This document shows, one piece after another, positions 41,183-52,061 of a DNA stretch of 64,000 nucleotides. Source of the stretch: Archangium gephyra (GTDB lineage: Bacteria > Myxococcota > Myxococcia > Myxococcales > Myxococcaceae); NCBI GenBank assembly GCA_003243425.1, contig QFQP01000021.1, forward strand, positions 62,001 through 126,000, in the 5' to 3' direction. Made by a program: the position numbers and the translations under genes. How positions within the stretch are numbered: the first letter of the stretch is position 1; each line of letters begins with the position of its first letter. Under the pieces are notes generated by a model. The model was not told the origin of the DNA. It worked only from the letters and a program-made list of their open reading frames with translations, and ran no database searches.

Positions 41183-42919
41183 ATGTGGCAGCTGCTGATC
41201 AACGGACCCGGCTACTTCGACACGGCCTACGACCTGCCTGAAGGCGTCACCCAGGTGGGCCGTGCCGACGAGAACGACATCGTGCTCTCGGGTGATCTCG
41301 TCTCTCGCAAGCACTGCCGCATTCACGTCGCCACCAGCGGCGTGCGCTTCGAAGATCTCGGCAGCCGCAACGGCACCAGGCTCAACGGCGACCCGCTCAA
41401 GGGCACCATCGACCTGCACGAAGGCGACGTGGTGCAGATCGGCGACAACTCGCTCGCGCTCAAGCAGCCCTCGAACTCCGAGGCGCTCGACACCGAGATG
41501 GTCGACGTGGCCGGCGGTGGGCGCGTCAAGCGCTTCGGCCGTGGCGTCGACGTGAACGAAGCGGTGATGGCGGCGCGCGACATCAAGCCCGCCAACGTGC
41601 TCAAGGCGCTCGACAACTTCGCGCCCTTCGACCTCTCGGAGCCGCCGCTGCCCTTCGCCGGGCCGCGCCAGAGCGACACCGACGAAGGTGAAGGCGGCGA
41701 AGCGACCAGCTCTTCGTCGGGAGAGACCTCGCGCGTCGCGGTGGCCTCGCTGGTGCTGATGTATCGCGTGGCCGAGTGCCTCGCGCGCGCACCCGACCTG
41801 CAGACCTTCCTCGACGACACCTGCGACCTCGTCATGAAGCGGGTGAAGGCGACCACCGGCGTGGTGCTGCTTCGTCACCCCTCCGGCGTCATGGTGCCCT
41901 CCGCGGTGCGTCACGAGCAGAAGCTGGCGCGCGGTGAAGTGCCGGTCAGCGACGGCGTGCTCGAAGCCGCGCTCGCCAAGGGTCAGGCCATCGCCGTCGC
42001 CAACGTGCACGACGACAAGCGCTTCGCCGAACGTGAGTCGGTGGTGCTCTACGGTGTCGACCAGGTGCTCTGCATTCCCATCGGCACCCGCGCGCCGTTC
42101 GCCGGCGTGCTGTACCTCAACCGCTCGCGCGCGGGCTCCGAGCCGTTGGACGCGCTGCTCGACGTGTGCACGGCCATCACCCAGCTGCTCGAGACCGGCG
42201 TGCAGAAGTTCGCCACCTCGGCCCCGAGCGCCAGGGGAGAGCGGCTCGAAGTGAACCTCGAGCGGCTGTACGCGCCGGAGGTCTCGAAGCGCCGGTACGC
42301 CGAGATTCGTGGCGGCGCGGCGCTCAGCCAGGTGCAGGAGGTCAACGGCACGGTGTTGTTCGCCGAGCTCGTGGGGCTGACGCAGGCCGCGCCCAGGCTG
42401 CACCCCGACCGCATCGCGGAGCTGGCCAGCGAGTGGCACCGCATCGCCACGCAGTTCCTCATGAGCTTCGAGGGCGCCATCGACCTCGTCACCGGCGAGA
42501 CGGTGCGCGCGGTGTTCGGCGTGCCGTGGGCGCGCGGTGACGACGCGATTCGCGCCGTGCGCGCGGCGATGTCGCTCAAGGCCGAGTGGGAAAAAGTGTC
42601 GGCGCGGCGCAGCATCAAGGAGCGCTTCGCGGTTCGCGCGGGCCTCACCACCGGGCGCGTGTTCGCAGGCGCGGTGGGCAGCGACGCACGGCTCGACCCC
42701 GTGCTCCTCGGGGAGCCTGCGCAGGTCGCGCAGCTGCTGTGTGCTTCGGCCGAGCCCGGGCAGCTGCTCATCACCGGCAAGACGCTCGCGCACGTGGGCG
42801 CGCGCTTCGACGTCACGCCGCTGGGCGAGCGCGCGCTCGCCGGTCAGAAGGTGAAGGCCGCGGTCTTCGAGGTGCTCGACGAAGACAACGACTCAGGCAC
42901 GTTGTCGGGCATTCGCTGA
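41183..42919 (+). CDS. FHA-GAF protein with degenerate class III cyclase domain
   Basis: 578 residues from ATG 41183. FHA domain (about 20-95; VGRADENDIVLSG, SRKHCRIHV, GSRNGTRLNG) for phospho-Thr binding, a GAF domain (about 195-355; VVLLRHPSGVMVPSAVR, IPIGTRAPFAGVLYL), then a class III cyclase fold (about 375-570). In the last, the metal-binding Asp pair is changed to Glu (VLFAELVGLTQ; VTGETVRAVFGVPW) and the Asn/Arg transition-state pair is missing (AQVAQLL), so catalysis is doubtful. Neighbouring Ser/Thr kinases could supply the FHA ligand. Possible role: phosphoprotein-responsive scaffold. Confidence 0.85.
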   Translation: MWQLLINGPGYFDTAYDLPEGVTQVGRADENDIVLSGDLVSRKHCRIHVATSGVRFEDLGSRNGTRLNGDPLKGTIDLHEGDVVQIGDNSLALKQPSNSEALDTEMVDVAGGGRVKRFGRGVDVNEAVMAARDIKPANVLKALDNFAPFDLSEPPLPFAGPRQSDTDEGEGGEATSSSSGETSRVAVASLVLMYRVAECLARAPDLQTFLDDTCDLVMKRVKATTGVVLLRHPSGVMVPSAVRHEQKLARGEVPVSDGVLEAALAKGQAIAVANVHDDKRFAERESVVLYGVDQVLCIPIGTRAPFAGVLYLNRSRAGSEPLDALLDVCTAITQLLETGVQKFATSAPSARGERLEVNLERLYAPEVSKRRYAEIRGGAALSQVQEVNGTVLFAELVGLTQAAPRLHPDRIAELASEWHRIATQFLMSFEGAIDLVTGETVRAVFGVPWARGDDAIRAVRAAMSLKAEWEKVSARRSIKERFAVRAGLTTGRVFAGAVGSDARLDPVLLGEPAQVAQLLCASAEPGQLLITGKTLAHVGARFDVTPLGERALAGQKVKAAVFEVLDEDNDSGTLSGIR

Positions 42920-42938
42920 GGCCTTATGGAAGCGGTCC

Positions 42939-43442
42939 ATGACCATCGCCATCGGCTCGAAGCTCCCTGAAGCGACGCTGTTCGAAACCACGAAGTTCGG
43001 CGACGCCTGCCCGCTCTCTCCCGAGCCGGTGTCGGTCGCCGCGGCCAGCAAGGGCAAGAAGGTCGTCATCTTCGGCCTGCCCGGCGCGTACACGCCGACC
43101 TGCAGCGCGCAGCACGTGCCCGGTTACGTGAAGGACCTCGAAGCGCTCAAGAGCAGGGGCGTCGACGAGGTGTGGTGCGTGTCCGTGAACGACGGCTTCG
43201 TGATGGCCGCGTGGGGCAAGGACCTGGGCGCCATCGGCAAGGTGCGCATGCTGGGCGACGGCTCGGCGGAGTTCGCCCAGAAGACCGGCCTCGTGAAGGA
43301 CCTCACGGCGGCCGGCATGGGCCTGCGCATTCAGCGCTTCTCGATGCTGGTCGACGACGGCGTGGTCAAGCAGCTCAACGTCGAGGCGCCCGGCAAGTTC
43401 GAGGTCAGCGACTCGGGCACCATGTTGAAGCAGCTGGGCTGA
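42939..43442 (+). CDS. Peroxiredoxin-5-type thiol peroxidase
   Basis: 167 residues. The active-site stretch LPGAYTPTCSAQHVPGY holds the peroxidatic Cys and its catalytic Thr; KGKKVVIFGLPG precedes it, as in PRX5/hybrid-type enzymes, and VWCVSVNDGFVM carries another Cys that could resolve. Complete length. Cytoplasmic detoxification of hydroperoxides. Lies 19 bases after the FHA protein, possibly co-transcribed, and convergent with a kinase gene (stop codons abut). Confidence 0.92.
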   Translation: MTIAIGSKLPEATLFETTKFGDACPLSPEPVSVAAASKGKKVVIFGLPGAYTPTCSAQHVPGYVKDLEALKSRGVDEVWCVSVNDGFVMAAWGKDLGAIGKVRMLGDGSAEFAQKTGLVKDLTAAGMGLRIQRFSMLVDDGVVKQLNVEAPGKFEVSDSGTMLKQLG

Positions 43443-45059
<1,617 letters not shown>

Positions 45060-45121
45060 CGTGTCGCGGTCTCTACCAACGTGTCTGGAGTTCCGCCCCG
45101 GATTTGCGCAGAGTCGCCCAC

Positions 45122-45895
45122 ATGCTCATTCCCTTGATTGCCCTCACGCTCGCGCAGACGCCGGCCCCGGTCGACGTCTCCTTGTTCAAGGACAAGCTCG
45201 TGCTGCTCACCGATGGCAAGGGTCACTACGTGGCCTTCGACCCGGCGACGCCCTACGAGGCCACCACCAGCTTCTACGGAGACGGGAAGACGTTCGCGCG
45301 CATTCCGATTTTCAGCGGCGGGCGCAGCGGCTCCGAGTCGTGGAGCATGGCCTTCTGGGACCCGCGCGTTCGTCACAGCGGCAACGGCCCGGGCACCATC
45401 GAGATGAAGGAGAGCGGCAAGAAGCACGTGGCCAGCTGCGCGAAGAAGGACACCGAGCTCACGGTGGTGCCCCGGGAGGAGTCGAAGAAGATCGTCGACG
45501 CCGCGACGTTCACCGACACCACGTGGACGCGTCAGCCCGAGAAGCTGCTGCGCGACGACACCGGCGTGTACTACCTGGTCGACCGCTTCCGCTCGCGCGA
45601 GCCGTCGGACCGCCGCGACTTCCGCGTGTTCGTCGGTCACAAGGGCGCGATGAAGCAGATGCCGCTCAAGGAGATCGTCGACGACACGCAGGGCATGGTG
45701 CTCGCCACCAAGACCGGAGATCTGCGCCTCGTCACCAAGGGCGACAAGTTCGAAGGCAAGTGGATCGTCGGCAAGAAGCAGACCTCGCTCGTCGAGGTGA
45801 ACCTCGACAACTTCGACACCGTGCGCATGGTCTACCTCGACCTCGGGCCGTACTCGGGGCAGCGGCTCGGTACGCCCTGCGACGACTTCATGTAA
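45122..45895 (+). CDS. Exported protein of unknown function
   Basis: 257 residues from ATG 45122. Short signal peptide MLIPLIALTLAQTPA. The mature protein is mixed alpha/beta, Lys/Asp-rich, with repeating VxL-VDR strands (YYLVDRFRS, VFVGHKGAMKQMPLK, VNLDNFDTVRMVYLDLGPYS). No recognised family or catalytic residues. Divergent from the kinase; a DUF2378 gene follows after 12 bases. Confidence 0.65.
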   Translation: MLIPLIALTLAQTPAPVDVSLFKDKLVLLTDGKGHYVAFDPATPYEATTSFYGDGKTFARIPIFSGGRSGSESWSMAFWDPRVRHSGNGPGTIEMKESGKKHVASCAKKDTELTVVPREESKKIVDAATFTDTTWTRQPEKLLRDDTGVYYLVDRFRSREPSDRRDFRVFVGHKGAMKQMPLKEIVDDTQGMVLATKTGDLRLVTKGDKFEGKWIVGKKQTSLVEVNLDNFDTVRMVYLDLGPYSGQRLGTPCDDFM

Positions 45896-45907
45896 ACGGC
45901 CCGCGTC

Positions 45908-46450
45908 GTGACCGAGAAGCTGGTCTTTCTGCAGACGTTCGAGGGCCTGACGCGGGCCTATGGCTCGCACTTCGACCACGAGCTGCAGACCAACTTCCGG
46001 CTCTACGGCTTCGACCCCGAGCGGCTGCTGCCGGCCTACCCGCAGCAGACCTTCATCGAGGTGCTCCGGCTGCTCGCGCGCAAGCTGCACCCGGAGCTCG
46101 AGCAGAACGACGCCATTCGCCTCACCGCCCGCGGCTTCATGGACGGCTACGACCAGACGCTGGTCGGCAAGGCGATGCTCGCGGCCATTCGCATCATCGG
46201 CCCCCGTCGCACACTTGAACGCCTCACCCGACAGTTCCGCACCGGCAACAACTTCTCGGACGCGCGGCTGACCCAGCTGGGCCCCACGGAGTTCGAGCTG
46301 TGGTGCAACGAGGTGCAATTGCCCGGGTGGTACGAGGGGCTCGTCGGCCGCGGGCTCGAAATCGCGGGCGCCACGGACCTCACCGTTCACTTCGTCAAGC
46401 GTGATGACAGCGGTGGAGGCACCTTTCACCTCCGATGGTCCGACAAATGA
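45908..46450 (+). CDS. DUF2378 (TIGR02265) myxobacterial protein
   Basis: 180 residues from GTG 45908, the family length. Recognisable family elements: TRAYGSHFDHELQ, DPERLLPAYP, GFMDGYDQTLVGKAM, RRTLERLTRQFRTGNNF and the QLPGWYEGLVGRGL block. DUF2378 proteins are largely confined to myxobacteria and occur in many copies per genome; function is unproven. Another copy in this window is at 60633-61160. Cytoplasmic. Confidence 0.85.
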   Translation: MTEKLVFLQTFEGLTRAYGSHFDHELQTNFRLYGFDPERLLPAYPQQTFIEVLRLLARKLHPELEQNDAIRLTARGFMDGYDQTLVGKAMLAAIRIIGPRRTLERLTRQFRTGNNFSDARLTQLGPTEFELWCNEVQLPGWYEGLVGRGLEIAGATDLTVHFVKRDDSGGGTFHLRWSDK

Positions 46451-46500
46451 AAGTGGTGCACTTCGCCCACTGAAGTATTCACCGAAGCCCACTTCCTCTC

Positions 46501-48705
46501 ATGAGTTCCGGGGCCACCAGCAGTCAGCGACTCCGACCGTTCAAGCCGCAACGCTTCGGTCGGTACACCCTCCTGATGCCGCTTTCGACGGGCGGCATGG
46601 GCGAGGTGTTCCTGGCGCGCCTCGAAGGCAGCCACGGCTTCGACAAGCCGTGCGTCATCAAGAAGATCCTCCCGCATCTGGCGAAGGAGCAGGGCTTCGT
46701 GTCCCGCTTCGTCGACGAGGCGCACATTCTGGTGAAGCTGCAGCACGGGAGCATCGCCCAGGTGCTGGACATGGGCGTGCACGAGGGCGCTCCGTACATC
46801 GCCCTGGAGTTCGTCGACGGCAAAGACCTGCGGCGGGTGCTGGCCCGCATGCGCGAGCGCGAGCTGCCGTTGCCGCTGTCGTTCGTGCTCTCGGTGATGA
46901 CGCGGGTGCTCGACGCGCTGGCCTACGCGCACCGCAAGCGCGGCGACGACGACGCAGAGCTGAACCTCGTGCACCGCGACATCAGCCCGCAGAATGTCCT
47001 CATCTCATACGAGGGCGAGGTGAAGGTCATCGACTTCGGGCTCGCCAAGTCGACCATCTCGGTGTCGAACACCAACCCCAGCATCCTGCTCGGCAAGTTC
47101 ATGTACATGTCGCCCGAGCAGGCGAAGCACGGGAAGGTCGACAAGCGCAGCGACCTCTACGCCGTGGGCCTCGTGCTGTGGGAGCTGGTCACCGGCAGGA
47201 ACCCCTTCGAAGACGTGCCCTCGCACGAGCTGATGGGGAAGGTGGGCAACCCCCAGATTCCGCCGCTCAACTCGGTCGAGCCGCTGTGCCCCCAGGCCCT
47301 GTCGGACGCGGTGGGCCGCGCGCTGGCGCCCGACGCCGCGAATCGTTTTCAGACCGCCGAAGAGTTCCGCACGCGGCTGCAGTTGATCCTCGCCGACATC
47401 GACCCGCTGGCCGGCGCCGAGAGCACCAGCCACTTCATGCGTGACGTGTTCGCTCCGGAGTACCAGCAGGAGCGCCGCATGCTCGCCAGCGTGAAGGACG
47501 CCGCGCGCCAGCTCGACGCCGAGAACCCCGGCAAGACCGAAGACGAGACGATGGACGGTGCGCCGTCTCCGTTCGCCAGCGCGAAGCTCCCGGCCCGCAA
47601 CATCGTGCTCTCGGGTGACGAGCCCACGCCGTCGGCCGACCGCATGCGCGCCTTGAACCCCGAGGCGTTGTCGTTCGCGCCCACGCGCAAGTCGAACGCT
47701 TCGGTGGCCTCGCTCAAGAAGGGCGAAGATCACGAGAAGGAGACGCTGCCGGCGATTCAGATGAAGGCGGAGGCCGAGAAGCCGGCGCCGCTTGCGCCCG
47801 CCCCGGTGCGCGCGCGGGTGCTGGCCAAGTCGTTCGACAACGAAGCGACCGAGGCGGCCACGCCCATCATCGCCGAGCCCGAGCCGCTGCCGTCGATCAT
47901 GATCGCCGGCGTCACCGACGCGCCGCCCACCGAGCTCGAGATTCCCGCGCAGGAGGCGCCGCCGCCCGCGCCCAGACCCGCGCCGAAGAAGAAGGCGCCG
48001 GTGCAGCCGCCCGCGCGTACGTCGAAGAAGCTCGACCGCCCCGAGCGCACCGGTGAGCGCCAGGTGCCGAAGGTCTCGAAGCAGGCGCCGAAGCCCTCGC
48101 CGCTGCCGCCGCCGCAGCGCACCGACACCATGGTGATGCGCAACCCGCTCATCGACGCGCCGATGTCGTCGCAGCGCAACGCGACGCCGGTGAAGAAGAA
48201 GAGCGCGAGCTGGGCGTGGTTCGTGATCCCGATTCTCGCCGTGGGCGCGGTGGGCGTGTTCATCGCGTGGGACCTCCAGGTCGAGAAGCAGCGCGAACTG
48301 CAGAGCGGCACCGAAGAGACCGCCCCGGTGCAGGTCGACGTGCCGAAGGGCCCGCCCGCGAAGAAGCGCGCCCCCCCGCCGCCGCCGGTCGAGCAGGTCG
48401 ACGAGCCGAGCGCGCCCCAGGCTCCGGAAGCCGAGGTCGCGCCCAGCAAGCCCCCTGAGCCGGCGGTGAAGAAGAAGGTCGCCGCCACGCCGAGCGTCGC
48501 CGGAGGAAGCCCGGGCGCGGTGGCGCTGCGTCAGGTGAAGGGCGACTTCGACAAGCTGGTCGACGAGGACGTGCAGCGGCAGTTCCGACTGCGGCTCACG
48601 CAGCTCCAGGGGCAGGTCGAGGCGCAGGGTGACGAGCCCGACTTCCTCAGCCGCGTCGAAGCGCTCCACGAAGACGTGAAGGCAGCGCTCTCCAAACAGC
48701 GGTAA
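46501..48705 (+). CDS. Ser/Thr protein kinase with long Pro/Ala linker
   Basis: 734 residues. Kinase domain intact (STGGMGEVFLARL, VIKKILPHLAK, HRDISPQNVLI, IDFGLAKSTIS), residues about 20-290. A long Pro/Ala/Glu linker follows, then a single transmembrane helix (WAWFVIPILAVGAVGVFIAW, about 577-596) and a short C-terminal helical segment. HRDISPQN is the form common in myxobacterial kinases. It faces the same way as the orphan ABC ATPase, which follows after 12 bases. Confidence 0.92.
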   Translation: MSSGATSSQRLRPFKPQRFGRYTLLMPLSTGGMGEVFLARLEGSHGFDKPCVIKKILPHLAKEQGFVSRFVDEAHILVKLQHGSIAQVLDMGVHEGAPYIALEFVDGKDLRRVLARMRERELPLPLSFVLSVMTRVLDALAYAHRKRGDDDAELNLVHRDISPQNVLISYEGEVKVIDFGLAKSTISVSNTNPSILLGKFMYMSPEQAKHGKVDKRSDLYAVGLVLWELVTGRNPFEDVPSHELMGKVGNPQIPPLNSVEPLCPQALSDAVGRALAPDAANRFQTAEEFRTRLQLILADIDPLAGAESTSHFMRDVFAPEYQQERRMLASVKDAARQLDAENPGKTEDETMDGAPSPFASAKLPARNIVLSGDEPTPSADRMRALNPEALSFAPTRKSNASVASLKKGEDHEKETLPAIQMKAEAEKPAPLAPAPVRARVLAKSFDNEATEAATPIIAEPEPLPSIMIAGVTDAPPTELEIPAQEAPPPAPRPAPKKKAPVQPPARTSKKLDRPERTGERQVPKVSKQAPKPSPLPPPQRTDTMVMRNPLIDAPMSSQRNATPVKKKSASWAWFVIPILAVGAVGVFIAWDLQVEKQRELQSGTEETAPVQVDVPKGPPAKKRAPPPPPVEQVDEPSAPQAPEAEVAPSKPPEPAVKKKVAATPSVAGGSPGAVALRQVKGDFDKLVDEDVQRQFRLRLTQLQGQVEAQGDEPDFLSRVEALHEDVKAALSKQR

Positions 48706-48717
48706 AGCCCCGCGGTG

Positions 48718-49479
48718 ATGGTGCCGGCGCTCGAGCTCGAAGACGTCAACGCAGGGTACGGCGGCGCGCGCGTGCTCGAGAGCGTCTCGTTCACGGTTTC
48801 ACCCGGCCAGGCCTGGGTGGTGTTGGGCCCCAACGGCGCGGGCAAGTCGACGCTGGTGCGCGTGGCGATGGGCATGTTGCCGCCGACGCGTGGTCGCGCG
48901 CGGGTGTGCGGCGCCGACGTGGTGAGCGCGGCGCCGCGTGAATTGTCGCGGCGGGTCGCGTGGGTGCCGCAGGTCGTCGATGAAGCGACCGGCTTCACCG
49001 GCCTCGAGGTGGCGTTGATGGGCCGCGCGCCGCACCTTTCGTCGTGGTCGGCGCCGGGCACCGCCGACGAAGCGCGCGCACGAGAGGTGTTGAGCGCGCT
49101 CGACGTGGGCCACGTCGCCGACCGCCCGTTGTCCCAGGTGTCTGGCGGTGAGCGCCGCCGCGTGTGGTTGGCGCGCGCGCTGCTGCAGGCGCCGAAGCTG
49201 CTGGTGCTCGACGAGCCCACGGCCTTCCTCGACGTGCGGCACCAGGTCGAGACGTTGCGCGTCGTGAAGTCGAAGGTCGAACAGGGGCTCGCGGTGCTGG
49301 CGGTGTTGCACGACGTGAACCTCGCGCGTGCGCTGGCGACGCACGTCGTGCTGCTCAAGGCGGGGAAGGTGCTGGCCAGCGGGCCCGTCGCCGACGTGCT
49401 GACGACCGAGCGCTTGAGCGGGCTGTACGACATCGAGATGTCGCGCGAGCCGGCGTTCGTGCCGAGGTGGACACCGTGA
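48718..49479 (+). CDS. Orphan ABC transporter ATPase (FecE/BtuD-like)
   Basis: 253 residues from ATG 48718. Walker A GPNGAGKST (about residue 37), Q-loop near VAWVPQVV, signature VSGGERRRVWLARA, Walker B LLVLDEPTAFLD and switch His in AVLHDVNLARA. It resembles ATPases of iron-siderophore and cobalamin importers. No permease or binding protein is nearby. GTGA overlap with a TonB-like gene suggests involvement in a TonB-driven uptake route, with the remaining parts elsewhere. Confidence 0.88.
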   Translation: MVPALELEDVNAGYGGARVLESVSFTVSPGQAWVVLGPNGAGKSTLVRVAMGMLPPTRGRARVCGADVVSAAPRELSRRVAWVPQVVDEATGFTGLEVALMGRAPHLSSWSAPGTADEARAREVLSALDVGHVADRPLSQVSGGERRRVWLARALLQAPKLLVLDEPTAFLDVRHQVETLRVVKSKVEQGLAVLAVLHDVNLARALATHVVLLKAGKVLASGPVADVLTTERLSGLYDIEMSREPAFVPRWTP

Positions 49480-50102
49480 GGTTCGTGCTCGCGGCCGTCG
49501 TTGCGGTGCTCGCTCACGCAGCGTTGCTGTTCGCGTTGTCGCCGGCAGAAGCGAAGGTGGTCGCGCCAATCGAAGCGGTGCCGTTCGAAGTCGCCATCAC
49601 CGAAGTGCCCCCTCGGCCCCGAGGAGAGCGTGGCGGTGAGCAGCCCGCGAGGTCGCCACCCCGAGCGCGTGTCCGCGGTGCCGCCGCGAAGCCGGAATCG
49701 GTCGCTGCGGTGGCTGCGCTCGAGCTCGAAGTGGGCGCGGCCGAACCCGCGGTCCGTGAAGCCGAGGTCGAGGTGGCGCCTGCGCCGCGCCCCGCGCCCG
49801 CTTCGCAGGACAGCGAGACTCCAGAGGTCAACGTGAACGCGCTGGTGCACGCGCGGCTCTCGTCGGCGGCCGAGCGTTGCTACCCGGCGGCCGCCAGGCG
49901 CTTTCGCCAGCGCGGCACGGTGACGGTGACCTTCTGCGGAGATCTCGACGCGCGCATCGTCAACGGCGCCGTCGCGCAGTCGTCCGGCGCCTCGCTCCTC
50001 GACGCGGCGGCGCAGAACTGCGTGCTGGCCCAGTCATCACCGCTGCCCGTCGAAGCGGCGTCACGATGCTTCTCGGTGCCCGTGCGCTTCGGCGCGCCGT
50101 GA
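49476..50102 (+). CDS. TonB-like energy transducer with four Cys
   Basis: 208 residues from GTG 49476, overlapping the ATPase stop. An N-terminal transmembrane anchor (VLAAVVAVLAHAALLFAL), a Pro/Glu/Ala-rich spacer crossing the periplasm, and a C-terminal TonB-type domain (AERCYPAAARRFRQRGTVTV, SSGASLLDAAAQNCVL). Four Cys in the C-terminal domain could form two disulfides, which is unusual for TonB. No ExbB/ExbD in the window. Likely powers an outer-membrane receptor for the substrate handled by the adjacent ATPase. Confidence 0.75.
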   Translation: MRFVLAAVVAVLAHAALLFALSPAEAKVVAPIEAVPFEVAITEVPPRPRGERGGEQPARSPPRARVRGAAAKPESVAAVAALELEVGAAEPAVREAEVEVAPAPRPAPASQDSETPEVNVNALVHARLSSAAERCYPAAARRFRQRGTVTVTFCGDLDARIVNGAVAQSSGASLLDAAAQNCVLAQSSPLPVEAASRCFSVPVRFGAP

Positions 50103-50103
50103 C

Positions 50104-51132
50104 TCAATACACGTCGTATTTCTTCCGCATCGCCTCGTGCTCATCGGCGTCGCGCGACGGCCGCAAGATGCGCTGCGCGTCGTGCAGGTAATAGAGGTAC
50201 TCGCTCTGCACCGGCTTCAACGCGGCCGCGAACGAGACCGCGGTGGGCGCACCAATGGGCGTCGGCGGCAGGCCTTTGACGTAGCGGCTGTTGTAGCGGT
50301 CCTTCTGGTCTCTCAACTTCGCCAGGAAGGCGACGCGATCGTTCCACTTCTCGAGCTCGTAGCGGCTGGTGGCGTCGACCCCGAGCGCCCAGCCCTTGTC
50401 GATGCGCTTCCACAGAATCCCCGCGACCAGCGGGCGGTTGGCCGGCGTGGGCTCTTCGCGCTCGAGCATCGACGCCATGGTGACGAGGTCGTGCAGCGTC
50501 TTGGTCTGCGCCTTGATGTCGGCCTCGAACGGCGAGAACACGCGCGCGGTGAAGAGGTCCAGCTGCTTCTGCACCAGCTGCCTGCAGTCGATGCGGCCCT
50601 TCGGCAGTTGATACGTCTCGGGGTACAGGTAGCCCTCGAGCGTTCCCTTCGGCAGCGGGAAGGGCGCGCTGTAGCCCTCGGCTGACGACGCCGCCTTCAG
50701 GTACTCGCCGGGCAGCGCGCGCCCCGCGGCCACCAACGCGTCGTCGGTGTCACGCAGGCGCCAGCCTTCCACCACCACGAAGGGCTCGTCTTCCGCGAGC
50801 GGCGGCTTCTCGAGCGCCGCAGCCAGCTCCATGGGGCTGATGGGCCGCTGAATGCGGAACTTGCCGGCTTTCAGCTTGAGCCCGCCGCGCTTCCACACCA
50901 CGTAGCGGAACACGGTGGTGTCGGGAATGAGGCCGTTGCTCTCGAGCAGCCCGCCGACGCTGCGCGCGTTGGCGCCCTTGGGCACCTCGAACTCCACGTC
51001 TTCACCCGGCGCACCGGGCGTGAGCGCCAGTGAGTCGAGGCGGAAGACGTAGCCGCCGACACCGATGACGGCGACCAGCAGCAGCACCAACAGGGCGATG
51101 ATTGCGCGCTTCACGGAGCCGGAAGTTTCCAT
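50104..51132 (-). CDS. Endolytic transglycosylase MltG (YceG-like)
   Basis: 342 residues from ATG 51132, typical length. N-terminal transmembrane helix (IIALLVLLLVAVIGVGGYV), LysM-like segment (PKGANARSVGGLLESNGLI), and the catalytic domain with LVTMASMLEREEPTPANRP, where the conserved Glu in the ASxxExE element is the active-site acid, GVDATSRYEL, and GLPPTPIGAP near the C-terminus. Cleaves nascent glycan strands at the inner membrane. Alone on its strand. Confidence 0.92.
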   Translation of the reverse strand: METSGSVKRAIIALLVLLLVAVIGVGGYVFRLDSLALTPGAPGEDVEFEVPKGANARSVGGLLESNGLIPDTTVFRYVVWKRGGLKLKAGKFRIQRPISPMELAAALEKPPLAEDEPFVVVEGWRLRDTDDALVAAGRALPGEYLKAASSAEGYSAPFPLPKGTLEGYLYPETYQLPKGRIDCRQLVQKQLDLFTARVFSPFEADIKAQTKTLHDLVTMASMLEREEPTPANRPLVAGILWKRIDKGWALGVDATSRYELEKWNDRVAFLAKLRDQKDRYNSRYVKGLPPTPIGAPTAVSFAAALKPVQSEYLYYLHDAQRILRPSRDADEHEAMRKKYDVY

Positions 51133-51182
51133 GCCGTTACCCGTTACGCGAGCACGTTGAGCACGTGTATGGCGGCGCTTCG

Positions 51183-52016
51183 ATGCTCTCGTTCGACCGC
51201 TCGCCGTCGTTGTGGAGTCTGTACCCACGCATTCTCGCCGCGCGAAAGCCGGCGCGGGTTCGTGAAGGCGGCCAGGTTCCACGCCTCGACGGCGTGCTGC
51301 GTGGCGTGCGCATCGACCCGGCGCACCTCGCGAAGTACCGCGACCTGTGCGGCTTTCGTGGCGACGACGTACCGGTGACGTACCCCCACGTGCTGGCGAG
51401 CGGCCTCCACCTCGCGCTGCTGTCGTCGCCCCTGTTCCCGGTGCGCCTGATGGGGCTGGTGCACGTCGCCAACCACATCGCTCAACGCGGCCCGTTGCCG
51501 ACCAGCTCGTCAGGTGAGCTGGTGGCGTGGCTCGAAGGGCACCGCGACACCGCGCGCGGCCAGGAGTTCGAGCTCCACACCGAGTGGCGGCAGGGCTCGG
51601 AGGTTCCGTGGCGCGAGACGATGACGTTCCTCTCGCGCGCGCCGAAGCAGGGCGGCAGCAGGGCGGCGCCGGAAAAGGTCGAGCGCCCGGCGGCCGACGA
51701 GACGTTCTCGTTCGATGCACCGTCGGACATCGGCCGCCGCTACGGCCCGCTCGCCGGCGACGTGAACCCGATTCACCTGTGGAGCGCGACGGCGAAGTGG
51801 TTCGGCTTCAAGCGCGCCATTGCCCACGGCATGTGGAGCCTCGCGCGCTGTGTCTCGCAGCTGCCGGCGGACGGTCCTCGGACGCTCGACGTGCAGTTCA
51901 AGCTGCCGGTGTTCCTGCCCGCGAAACTGGTGATGGAGCGGCGCGACGTCGACTTCGTGTTGCTCGACGAGAACCGTGAGAAGCCGCACCTGACCGGCCG
52001 TTTCAGCCGCGCGTGA
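51183..52016 (+). CDS. MaoC-like acyl dehydratase
   Basis: 277 residues from ATG 51183. The C-terminal half is a hot-dog domain with the hydratase-2 motif YGPLAGDVNPIHLWSATAKW followed by RAIAHGMWSLA, carrying the Asp and His of the active site. The N-terminal half is a second, more diverged hot-dog (HVLASGLHLALLSS, GLVHVANHI), as in double-hot-dog MaoC proteins. Probably hydrates or dehydrates acyl-CoA/ACP; substrate unknown. Starts 51 bases divergent from MltG. Confidence 0.8.
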   Translation: MLSFDRSPSLWSLYPRILAARKPARVREGGQVPRLDGVLRGVRIDPAHLAKYRDLCGFRGDDVPVTYPHVLASGLHLALLSSPLFPVRLMGLVHVANHIAQRGPLPTSSSGELVAWLEGHRDTARGQEFELHTEWRQGSEVPWRETMTFLSRAPKQGGSRAAPEKVERPAADETFSFDAPSDIGRRYGPLAGDVNPIHLWSATAKWFGFKRAIAHGMWSLARCVSQLPADGPRTLDVQFKLPVFLPAKLVMERRDVDFVLLDENREKPHLTGRFSRA

Positions 52017-52033
52017 ATCGCCGTATCGTGTTC

Positions 52034-52052
52034 ATGCGCATTTGATGCGCAT
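52034..52052. promoter_or_regulatory. Paired ATGCGCAT operator of ccdAB
   Basis: Two identical self-complementary octamers, ATGCGCAT, at 52034-52041 and 52045-52052, centres 11 bases apart (one helical turn), directly ahead of the GGAGG ribosome-binding site of ccdA. This is the expected kind of site for an autoregulating ribbon-helix-helix antitoxin. Confidence 0.7.
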
Positions 52053-52061
52053 GGAGGCGAG

